Source of the DNA: CAZVCJ01 sp964625745
Lineage (GTDB): Bacteria; Chloroflexota; Anaerolineae; VGOG01
Reading direction: 5' to 3'
NCBI GenBank assembly: GCA_964625745.1
Contig: CAZVCJ010000234.1
Coordinates: forward strand, 1 to 5,738
DNA: 5,738 nt
The translations under genes and the position numbers were made by a program. A model generated the notes under the pieces. That model was not told where the DNA came from, ran no database searches, and saw only the letters and a list, made by a program, of their open reading frames with translations. This document shows, piece after piece, positions 1 through 4,969 of the stretch (position 1 is the stretch's first letter; each line of letters opens with the position of its first letter).

Positions 1-347
1 TGGGCTACTTCCTCCAGGCTATAGAGCTTCGCTTTTCCCTCAGCGATTCTTTGGCGAGCCTCAGCCAATTCCCTGGCTTTCTCCGGTGTGGGCTCGTAGT
101 CGCTGTAAACGACCTTGACGCCGTGCTCATCAATGAAGTAGGCCTGGACCTCGCTGGGCAGTTTGCCTTTCTGCTTGTTCAGATAATTGGCGTAGGCCCT
201 CTCACTGGAGAAGACCAGGTAGCCCTCATCGTCAATGTAGTGTTCCTGTTCCTCGCGGATGACCTCGTGGATGACCTCGCGGAATGTCTCGACGAGTTCC
301 CCTAGTGTTACACTGGCTACTGGCCTGTCCAGAATCGTCTCTCCCAT
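1..347 (-). CDS. Small antitoxin-like hypothetical protein, 3' end cut by window edge
   Basis: Reading the reverse complement from ATG at 347 gives 115 codons with no stop before the left edge, so this is the N-terminal part of a gene that continues outside. An in-frame TGA lies three codons upstream of the ATG, which fixes it as the first available start. The product is charged and soluble. Residues 15-33 look helical (LGELVETFREVIHEVIREE). A middle section (residues 38-85) is rich in Tyr, Asp and Val, and the end (residues 90-114, finishing IAEGKAKLYSLEEV) recalls the C-terminal pattern of small type II antitoxins. There is no signal peptide or membrane segment. A purine-rich GGGGAGG sits 13 nt before the ATG, further than ideal, and AAGAAGG abuts the ATG. 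It has its own divergent promoter. The coding call is well supported by codon structure and promoter; the antitoxin reading is only a resemblance, and a toxin gene to the left would be needed to support it. Confidence 0.72.
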   Translation of the reverse strand, partial: MGETILDRPVASVTLGELVETFREVIHEVIREEQEHYIDDEGYLVFSSERAYANYLNKQKGKLPSEVQAYFIDEHGVKVVYSDYEPTPEKARELAEARQRIAEGKAKLYSLEEVA

Positions 348-385
348 CCTTCTTCATTCTCCTCCCCGTATTTCTGGATGTCTAT

Positions 386-414
386 ATTGTAGGGCCTTTG
401 TGATGATTTGTCAA
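386..414 (-). promoter_or_regulatory. Sigma70-type promoter for the leftward small gene
   Basis: On the minus strand there is a perfect -35 box TTGACA (409-414), a 17-bp spacer (392-408) and a -10 box TACAAT (386-391). The predicted transcription start is near 379, leaving a leader of about 32 nt before the ATG at 347. Box identity and spacing are close to consensus. The call is from sequence only. Confidence 0.8.
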
Positions 415-428
415 GGATTTTCTTGACA
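409..428. promoter_or_regulatory. Inverted repeat joining two divergent -35 boxes, candidate operator
   Basis: TGTCAAG (409-415) and CTTGACA (422-428) are perfect 7-bp inverted copies separated by 6 bp. Each arm contains the -35 box of one of the two divergent promoters. Two -35 boxes facing away from each other automatically give some symmetry, but here the match extends one base beyond each hexamer. A dimeric regulator bound here would block both promoters, and two polymerases could hardly occupy the site at once. No regulator gene is identified in the window unless the leftward small protein acts as one. Confidence 0.5.
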
Positions 429-451
429 ACCCAACCCAGGTGTGATATAGT
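423..451 (+). promoter_or_regulatory. Sigma70-type promoter (extended -10) for the epimerase gene
   Basis: There is a perfect -35 TTGACA (423-428), a 17-bp spacer (429-445) and a -10 TATAGT (446-451), preceded by TG at 443-444 in the extended -10 position. The predicted start is near 458, giving a short leader of about 24 nt to the start codon at 482. The ribosome binding site GGAGG (469-473) lies within it. Confidence 0.82.
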
Positions 452-481
452 TTAACAGCATTTTTCCTGGAGGGAATGAGC

Positions 482-1333
482 ATGAGATACGGCGTCTGCA
501 ACTGGATCTTTGGGGATGAGCCGCTGGGCGAAACGGCGGCTCGTTTGGCTGGCTTCGGCTACGACGGGTTGGAGCTAAAGGGCGATCTGGAGCTGTATGA
601 TCCCGCCGAGGTCAAAGCTATACTGGACGATCATGGGTTGACAGTGCTCTCGCTTACCCCAGGGGACGTGGACTTGCCGCATCCCGACGCCGAGGTGAGG
701 GCCAAGGCGGTGGAGTATTACCTGCGCCTGCTGGACTTCGCCGCTGAGGTGGGAGCGCCGATGGTGGGATGCCACGGCGCGGTGGGGCGTATCCGGCCAG
801 CGACCACCTACGAGCAGGAGTACGTGAACTACGTGGTGGGCGTCCAGCGCATCGCCGAGCGGGCTCAGGAACTGGGTCTGCGACTGGCCATTGAGGCTCT
901 CAATCGCTACGAGTCCCACTTGCTGAACACCGCCGAAGAAGCCGTGCGCTTCGTGGAGGAGGTGGGAGCGCCCAACGTGGGCCTTCTCTTGGACGCCTAT
1001 CACATGAACATTGAGGAGGCGCACCTGGGCGACGCCATCCGCACAGCCGGGGAGCATCTGTTCCTGTTCCACGCCGCCGACTCCAACCGCCAGGCCGTCG
1101 GTCGCGGGCACACCGACTTCCTGGATGTTATGCGCGCTCTCAAGGCCATCCAGTACAACGGTGCCATCATCATCGAGTGTACGGCCTCCGGCCCCGACCC
1201 GTTTACTCCCGTCAAGGGGCCAGGGTGGCGCGAGGAAGTGGCAGGCTACGCGACCGAGTCCATCAGCCTGCTGTGCGAGCTAGAGGTGAGTGCAAGGATA
1301 AGGCTTCTGAATTCTCCTGAGAGCGCCGGCTGA
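482..1333 (+). CDS. D-tagatose/D-psicose 3-epimerase-like sugar epimerase (xylose isomerase-like TIM barrel)
   Basis: Predicted cytoplasmic, divalent-metal-dependent ketose C3 epimerase, 283 aa, close to the family's usual 280-300. I chose ATG 482 because GGAGG (469-473) is 8 nt upstream; the in-frame ATG at 476 is only 2 nt from that site and unlikely. Residue numbers here count from 482. Expected metal ligands are all present: Glu138 (in LAIEALNRYE), Asp171 (LLLDAYHMNIEE), His197 (FHAADSNR) and Glu232 (IIIECTAS). Glu144 of NRYE, His174 of YHMN and Arg203 of SNR match further active-site positions of Pseudomonas cichorii D-tagatose 3-epimerase, as I recall them, at constant spacing. The short insert-free loop GRGHTDFLDVMRALK is also family-like. 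The last 16 or so residues, after SLLCELE, do not look like family sequence and run up to a repeat-filled gap, so the C-terminus may be altered. Epimerase superfamily membership is strong; the exact substrate (tagatose, allulose, ribulose or another ketose) cannot be read from sequence. Confidence 0.88.
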   Translation: MRYGVCNWIFGDEPLGETAARLAGFGYDGLELKGDLELYDPAEVKAILDDHGLTVLSLTPGDVDLPHPDAEVRAKAVEYYLRLLDFAAEVGAPMVGCHGAVGRIRPATTYEQEYVNYVVGVQRIAERAQELGLRLAIEALNRYESHLLNTAEEAVRFVEEVGAPNVGLLLDAYHMNIEEAHLGDAIRTAGEHLFLFHAADSNRQAVGRGHTDFLDVMRALKAIQYNGAIIIECTASGPDPFTPVKGPGWREEVAGYATESISLLCELEVSARIRLLNSPESAG

Positions 1334-1337
1334 GTAG

Positions 1338-1497
1338 GCTCGAAGCTTGTCCTGAGTAGTCCGCAAGGCGCATCGAAGGGCGTAGCGGAGAGTCGTATCG
1401 AAGCCAGGCGGGACACGCGGCCAGACCCGCTCGCTTGATTTCGATACGCTTGCAGCTACCCTTCGACAAGCTCAGGGCGGCGCTCGATCGGCGCTCG
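1338..1497. repeat. Palindromic intergenic repeat (REP/MITE-like) between two isomerase genes
   Basis: Nested inverted segments cover most of the 202-bp gap: CCTGAG (1351-1356) with CTCAGG (1471-1476); TCGAAGG (1373-1379) with CCTTCGA (1460-1466); GTAGC (1382-1386) with GCTAC (1455-1459); CGTATCGAA (1394-1402) with TTCGATACG (1440-1448); and GCGGG (1408-1412) with CCCGC (1426-1430). Together they can fold into one long, bulged hairpin. The right arm contains CTTCGACAAGCTCAGG, a core I know from dispersed intergenic repeats in several GC-rich bacterial groups. A direct repeat GCGCTCG (1480-1486 and 1491-1497) follows. There is no T-run, so this is not a classic terminator. No ORF in it looks real, and no promoter for the next gene is evident. 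Its boundaries are approximate. Confidence 0.75.
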
Positions 1498-1535
1498 CTG
1501 GGCATTTGCTGTAAGGATACCGAGGAGGGGAAAAC

Positions 1536-2372
1536 ATGTTACTTGGATTCAACGGCGCGACCACCATGAAGGCCACGCTGCCGGAGGACATCGCCGCTGC
1601 CAGTCAGGCGGGCTTCAAAGCCCTGGAAATCTGGGCCGCGAAGATGGACACCTATCTGGCCTATCGTAGCCTCGACGACCTCAACGCGATTTTCACCCAA
1701 CACCGCGTCCAGCCTGCCAGCATCAACTCCATCGAGTTCATCACCTTCCGCTCAGCGGACGACTACGCGCTGATCAAAGCCCGTTGCCACGAGCTGTGTG
1801 CCAGAGCCGATGCGCTGGGTTGCGGCACCATTGTCGTCGTGCCCAGTCCCACCCCGGAGGGAGGCGCTTCCTGGGAGGCGATCGAGGCCGAGTCGGTGCG
1901 AGTGCTGCATGACCTGGCGGACATCGCTGCTCCCTACGGGGTGCAACTGGCCTACGAGTTCCTGGGGTTTGCCTGGTGCTCAGTGCGCACCCTGGCCCAA
2001 TGCTGGGACGTCGTGCAGGCAGTCAACAGGCCCAACGTCGGCCTGGTCATAGACACCTGCCATTTCTACGCCGGCGGCTCAGAGCTTTCGTCCATCGAAG
2101 CCGTGGATCCGGGCAGGCTCCTCATCTTCCACATCAACGACGTCGAGGCCCGGCCCCTGGAGACGATTGAGGATGCCCACCGCCTGCTGCCCGGCGAGGG
2201 TGCCATCCCGCTGGACGATATCCTGTCTCGCCTCAAGGGAATCGGCTTCGACGGCCTCTGCTCCATCGAGCTGTTTCGGCCCGAATACTGGGAGCGCGAT
2301 CCGGCGGAATTGGCCACAGCAGCGCGGGCGGCGACGATGAAGGTGTTGGAGCCCTATTTCGGAGTAGAGTGA
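1536..2372 (+). CDS. iolI: IolI-like 2-keto-myo-inositol isomerase family protein
   Basis: Predicted cytoplasmic TIM-barrel isomerase of 278 aa, the same length I recall for Bacillus subtilis IolI, which interconverts 2-keto-myo-inositol (scyllo-inosose) and 1-keto-D-chiro-inositol. IolI-like blocks occur in order: FNGATT (5-10), SLDDLN (45-50), DIAAPYGVQLAYEFLG (129-144), VNRPNVGLVIDTCHF (163-177), FHINDVE (198-204), LPGEGAIPLDDI (218-229) and SIELFRPEYW (243-252). Metal ligands are Glu141, Asp173, His199 and Glu245. The start is supported by GAGGAGG (1522-1528), 7 nt before the ATG. No promoter is visible in the gap, so it is probably cotranscribed with the upstream epimerase through the palindromic repeat. 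No other inositol catabolism gene (iolB, C, D, E, G) is in the window, so a related keto-sugar or keto-cyclitol substrate is possible. Family assignment is firm; the substrate is inferred. Confidence 0.85.
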   Translation: MLLGFNGATTMKATLPEDIAAASQAGFKALEIWAAKMDTYLAYRSLDDLNAIFTQHRVQPASINSIEFITFRSADDYALIKARCHELCARADALGCGTIVVVPSPTPEGGASWEAIEAESVRVLHDLADIAAPYGVQLAYEFLGFAWCSVRTLAQCWDVVQAVNRPNVGLVIDTCHFYAGGSELSSIEAVDPGRLLIFHINDVEARPLETIEDAHRLLPGEGAIPLDDILSRLKGIGFDGLCSIELFRPEYWERDPAELATAARAATMKVLEPYFGVE

Positions 2373-2388
2373 GTCAACCGGTTTTGAC
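2373..2388. promoter_or_regulatory. Small inverted repeat over the -35 box, possible operator
   Basis: GTCAA (2373-2377) and TTGAC (2384-2388) are inverted copies flanking CCGGTT, and an 8-bp palindrome AACCGGTT (2376-2383) sits across the left arm and centre. The right arm is part of the -35 box. The same GTCAA...TTGAC pair overlaps the -35 boxes of the divergent promoters near 410-427, but with 8 instead of 6 bases between arms, so a shared regulator is only a suggestion. I see no rightly spaced -10 for a divergent promoter here. Confidence 0.3.
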
Positions 2389-2412
2389 AAACTCAGTTCA
2401 AGGTGATACAAT
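2384..2412 (+). promoter_or_regulatory. Sigma70-type promoter (extended -10) for the ABC transporter genes
   Basis: There is a perfect -35 TTGACA (2384-2389), a 17-bp spacer (2390-2406) and a -10 TACAAT (2407-2412), with TG at 2404-2405 in the extended -10 position. It starts 12 bp after the stop codon of the IolI-like gene. The predicted transcription start near 2419 implies a leader of about 200 nt before the binding-protein start codon at 2619. It would allow the transporter to be expressed independently of the two isomerase genes. Confidence 0.8.
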
Positions 2413-2413
2413 A

Positions 2414-2510
2414 GTCAATGAAGTGACGAGGCAACGAGGCAAGGGGGCTGTGAGGTAATGGGCGACTCTTTAATTTGTTACTCGTTGACTCATTACTCAT
2501 TACCTCATTC
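2414..2510. repeat. Short tandem repeats and inverted repeat in the transporter leader
   Basis: On the plus strand the left part carries GTGACGAG (2423-2430) followed by GCAACGAG (2431-2438). The right part carries CTCGTTGA (2481-2488), then CTCATTA twice (2489-2502) and CCTCATT (2503-2509), which are complementary in style to the left units. A 10-bp perfect inverted pair, TGAGGTAATG (2451-2460) with CATTACCTCA (2498-2507), can form a stem with a 37-nt loop in the mRNA leader. The pattern resembles short tandem intergenic repeats of 7-8 nt, partly decayed. No known riboswitch was recognised. Confidence 0.6.
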
Positions 2511-2608
2511 CGAGAGAACGTGGTCGAAAGGGGGTGGTGGCAAAGAGCATAAGCAGTTGCTAGTCCCTTGAGCGTTATGGTTCAACTCTCAACAACTTCA
2601 ATGACTGA

Positions 2609-2614
2609 AGGAGG
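2609..2614 (+). promoter_or_regulatory. Ribosome binding site that sets the binding-protein start
   Basis: A perfect AGGAGG lies 4 nt before ATG 2619. It decides against the longer reading from TTG 2568, which has no Shine-Dalgarno sequence and would place 17 hydrophilic residues in front of an otherwise normal signal peptide. Confidence 0.8.
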
Positions 2615-2618
2615 AAAA

Positions 2619-4022
2619 ATGTCAAGCAAAAGAACATGGTTTGTAAGTCTGATTTTAGTGTTCGTGTTATTGGTGGGTGTGGCCAGCGCTGCCCCTCCGG
2701 CTCAGGAAGAGGTGACCTACACCGTTAAGCTGGGCGACAACCTGTGGACCCTGGCGGAGAAGTATCTGGGCAGTGGCGCAGCCTTTCCAGCCATCGCGGG
2801 GAACACCAACAAGAGGGCCACCGAGGATGATACCTTCGCCTACGTCTCGAACCCTGACCTGATTCATCCTGGTTGGAAGCTGTTGATACCCAGCGCCGAG
2901 GTAGCGGCGGAGTATATGGCCACCTACGCCCCGAAGCCGGTGGCGGGAGCTCCTACCGAGATCACCCTGGTGGATGCCAACTCGGGGGCCAACTTCCAGT
3001 TGTACTGGCAGGAGACGGTCATCCCGCAGATCCAGGCGGACCTGGGCATCAAGGTCAACTATCTGGTCAGCAGCGAATCGGAGCAGCTTGAGCGTATGAA
3101 GGCCTGGGAAGCGGGCCAGGGCGATGTCCATCTGCTCTTCGTGAAGCCTGAGACCGTTCCCAACGCGCTGGCGCAGGGCATTGAGTTGGAGACCATGTAC
3201 CCTGACCGGCTGGACATCATCCCCAACCTGGGCAAGTGCCCCCGCAACTACCTGATGGAAGTGCTGGGCGCCAACATTGATGGCAAGGGCGCGCTGTACT
3301 GGAGAAGCCAGTATGCCCTGATCTACAACTCCGAGTACATCTCCGACCCGCCCACTTCGTGGAAGGAGTGGTACGACCGGCGTGAGGAGTGGAAGGGGCA
3401 CATTGGCATCGTCCGCCCCGACGCCAAGTCTGGCTCGTCCTACCGCATCCCCTACAGCTTCCTCAACGCTTTTGTGGCCATGGCCGATGAGAACGACAAG
3501 GCCATCCCGCTGGAGGAACTGGAGCAGACGGCAGAGTGGCAGGACGCCTGGGCCAAGCTGCAGGACTTCTACACCTACGCCAAGCTGCCTCTGCCGGCCG
3601 AGCCGCCCAACATGTTCGAGGACTTCAACGCCGGCGACACCTGGATCAGTTTCTACGCCATGGACTACGCGCTGTGGTCGCGCAGCCAGGGGACCATGCC
3701 ACCCACCATCAAGTCCAGCTTCCTGGCCGAGGGCATGGCCGCTGGCTCCGATGGCTATCTCATCGTTCCGGTGGACATCCCTGAGGAGTACAAGCCGGTG
3801 GTCTATCGTCTGATCAACTATCTGTTGAGTGATCAACAGCAGGTGCAGCTCATCAGCACCATGTGGCAGTACACCGGCACCGACATCTGGGACAAGATCC
3901 CGGACGAGGTGTGGAACACCATCCCGGCCTGGGAGGACATGGAGCCAGCCCGTCTCCGCATTCTCAACAGCGATGTGAAGAACCTGATCAAGGAGCAAGG
4001 CGCGGACCTGCTGGTACCGTAG
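2619..4022 (+). CDS. LysM-domain ABC transporter solute-binding protein
   Basis: Exported substrate-binding component of an ABC importer, 467 aa from ATG 2619. Residues 1-24 form a signal peptide (basic MSSKR, hydrophobic core, VASA before APPAQ). There is no cysteine at the cleavage site, so it is not a lipoprotein. Residues 33-91 are a LysM domain, starting YTVKLGDNLWTLAEKYLG and ending NPDLIHPGWKLLIP, with an acidic insert (residues 65-75) longer than in a minimal LysM. A short Ala/Pro linker (103-112) leads to a binding-protein domain from about residue 114 (EITLVDANSG) to the end. Its LIYNSEY / PPTSWKEWYD region is typical of spermidine/putrescine- and ferric-iron-type binding proteins. 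LysM binds N-acetylglucosamine-containing glycans such as peptidoglycan, so it may hold the protein on the wall in place of a lipid anchor. The two permease genes follow directly. The substrate cannot be deduced; the single Cys in LGKCPRNY is not diagnostic. Confidence 0.87.
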   Translation: MSSKRTWFVSLILVFVLLVGVASAAPPAQEEVTYTVKLGDNLWTLAEKYLGSGAAFPAIAGNTNKRATEDDTFAYVSNPDLIHPGWKLLIPSAEVAAEYMATYAPKPVAGAPTEITLVDANSGANFQLYWQETVIPQIQADLGIKVNYLVSSESEQLERMKAWEAGQGDVHLLFVKPETVPNALAQGIELETMYPDRLDIIPNLGKCPRNYLMEVLGANIDGKGALYWRSQYALIYNSEYISDPPTSWKEWYDRREEWKGHIGIVRPDAKSGSSYRIPYSFLNAFVAMADENDKAIPLEELEQTAEWQDAWAKLQDFYTYAKLPLPAEPPNMFEDFNAGDTWISFYAMDYALWSRSQGTMPPTIKSSFLAEGMAAGSDGYLIVPVDIPEEYKPVVYRLINYLLSDQQQVQLISTMWQYTGTDIWDKIPDEVWNTIPAWEDMEPARLRILNSDVKNLIKEQGADLLVP

Positions 4023-4046
4023 CAGGTCAAGCCTGACGTGAGCCTC

Positions 4047-4088
4047 TGAGGAGGTAGGCAGGATGGTCATATCCTGCCTACCTCCTCA
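4047..4088 (+). terminator. 18-bp perfect hairpin between binding protein and permease genes
   Basis: The arms at 4047-4064 (TGAGGAGGTAGGCAGGAT) and 4071-4088 are perfectly complementary, with a 6-nt loop. No run of T follows, so full rho-independent termination is unlikely. Between a binding-protein gene and its permeases, such a stem usually protects the upstream mRNA from 3' exonucleases or causes partial termination, giving more binding protein than permease. The role is inferred from position. Confidence 0.7.
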
Positions 4089-4120
4089 ATCTGAGTGGCT
4101 GAGCGAAATGAGGGAGTGGA

Positions 4121-4969
4121 ATGGGTGATTTTCTCCGGCGGCAACGACAGGGCGTATTGACCTTGCTCATGCTGAGCCCAGGGTTGGCGGGCTTCCTGGG
4201 CTTGTTTTTTTATCCGATGCTGGTCACAATCGTGCGCAGCCTGCGCCCCGAAGGCCAGGACGCGGGTTGGACACTGGCCAGCTACATCGAGTTCCTGAGC
4301 AAGCCGAGTACCAGGGAGGTCATCGTTCTGACCTTCGTGTTGGCTATTTCGTCCACGTTGCTTTCTATGCTGTTCAGCGTCCCTCTGTCCCTGGTCCTGA
4401 GGGAGAAGCTGCGGGGCCACCGCTTCTTTCGATTCACCATCCTCATTCCCATCACCCTCCCCGGCCTGGTGGGCGCTCTGGGACTGCTGGTCTTCTACGG
4501 CAGCCGGGGCTGGATCAATCTGTTTGTTACCCAAATCCTGCACCTGGAAAAGCTCAATATCAACTACACCATTCCCGGTCTCATCATCTTTTACCTCTGG
4601 CACTATTTCCCCTACACGGCTCTAACCACCCTGTCCACGCTGGAGGGCCTGGACCGCAGCGTCGAGGAGGCGGCATCGGTGGCTGGGGCGACTCCCTGGC
4701 AGGTACTGCGTCACGTGGTGCTGCCGCTGATCATGCCCGGCGTGTTGGCCGGTTCGGTGCTCACCTTCATGGCCGCCTTTGGGTCCTTCAGCATCCCCCT
4801 GGTGGCTGGCGGGAACTACCGACCGCTCTCCGTGGCCATCTATACCCAGATAGAGTCCTTCAGCCCGGCCCGCTGGTCCATGGGGTCGGCCATGTCGGTG
4901 GTCATGGCTATCCTACAGGTGGTCTTTCTGTCCGTCTACATGCGAGTCCTACGGAGGCCCGTGGCATGA
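4121..4969 (+). CDS. ABC transporter permease, PotB-type
   Basis: Inner-membrane permease subunit of 282 aa, a normal length for the family. About six hydrophobic segments can be seen, near residues 13-35, 66-93, 103-126, 151-171, 203-226 and 256-276. The cytoplasmic EAA loop that docks on the ATPase is intact at 182-202 (EEAASVAGATPWQVLRHVVLP), with the invariant Gly at 189. The FGSFSIPLVAGG stretch (220-231) is typical of permeases for polyamines, ferric iron or phosphonates rather than classical sugar (CUT1) systems. The start ATG is preceded by a purine-rich GAGGGAG (4110-4116). It lies 98 nt after the binding-protein gene, separated by the hairpin, and overlaps the next permease by 4 bp. 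The family is clear; the substrate is unknown. Confidence 0.9.
   Translation: MGDFLRRQRQGVLTLLMLSPGLAGFLGLFFYPMLVTIVRSLRPEGQDAGWTLASYIEFLSKPSTREVIVLTFVLAISSTLLSMLFSVPLSLVLREKLRGHRFFRFTILIPITLPGLVGALGLLVFYGSRGWINLFVTQILHLEKLNINYTIPGLIIFYLWHYFPYTALTTLSTLEGLDRSVEEAASVAGATPWQVLRHVVLPLIMPGVLAGSVLTFMAAFGSFSIPLVAGGNYRPLSVAIYTQIESFSPARWSMGSAMSVVMAILQVVFLSVYMRVLRRPVA

Noticed and set aside
51..305. Plus-strand ORF of 84 aa with hydrophobic runs
   Set aside because: It is the shadow of the minus-strand gene, which has the better start, a promoter and sensible protein composition.
1263..1505. Minus-strand ORF containing ALSLSKG
   Set aside because: That peptide is a familiar translation artefact of palindromic intergenic repeats, and the region is explained by the repeat.
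2414..2510. CRISPR array or riboswitch
   Set aside because: The units are 7-8 nt, directly adjacent and imperfect, with no spacers, and no known riboswitch core was recognised.
2458..2571. Upstream reading frame of 37 codons in the transporter leader, ending over the TTG at 2568
   Set aside because: Its Shine-Dalgarno sequence is poor and too close (GAGG 2 nt before the ATG), and its sequence derives from the tandem repeats. A leader-peptide role cannot be excluded but nothing supports it.
2568..2618. TTG 2568 as the start of the binding protein
   Set aside because: There is no ribosome binding site, it would bury the signal peptide 17 residues in, and a perfect AGGAGG precedes ATG 2619.
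2667..4070. Minus-strand ORF of 467 aa opposite the binding-protein gene
   Set aside because: It arises from the GC-rich third positions of the real gene. Its sequence is Val/Leu/Gly/His-rich with no domain, and the plus strand has a signal peptide, LysM and binding domain.
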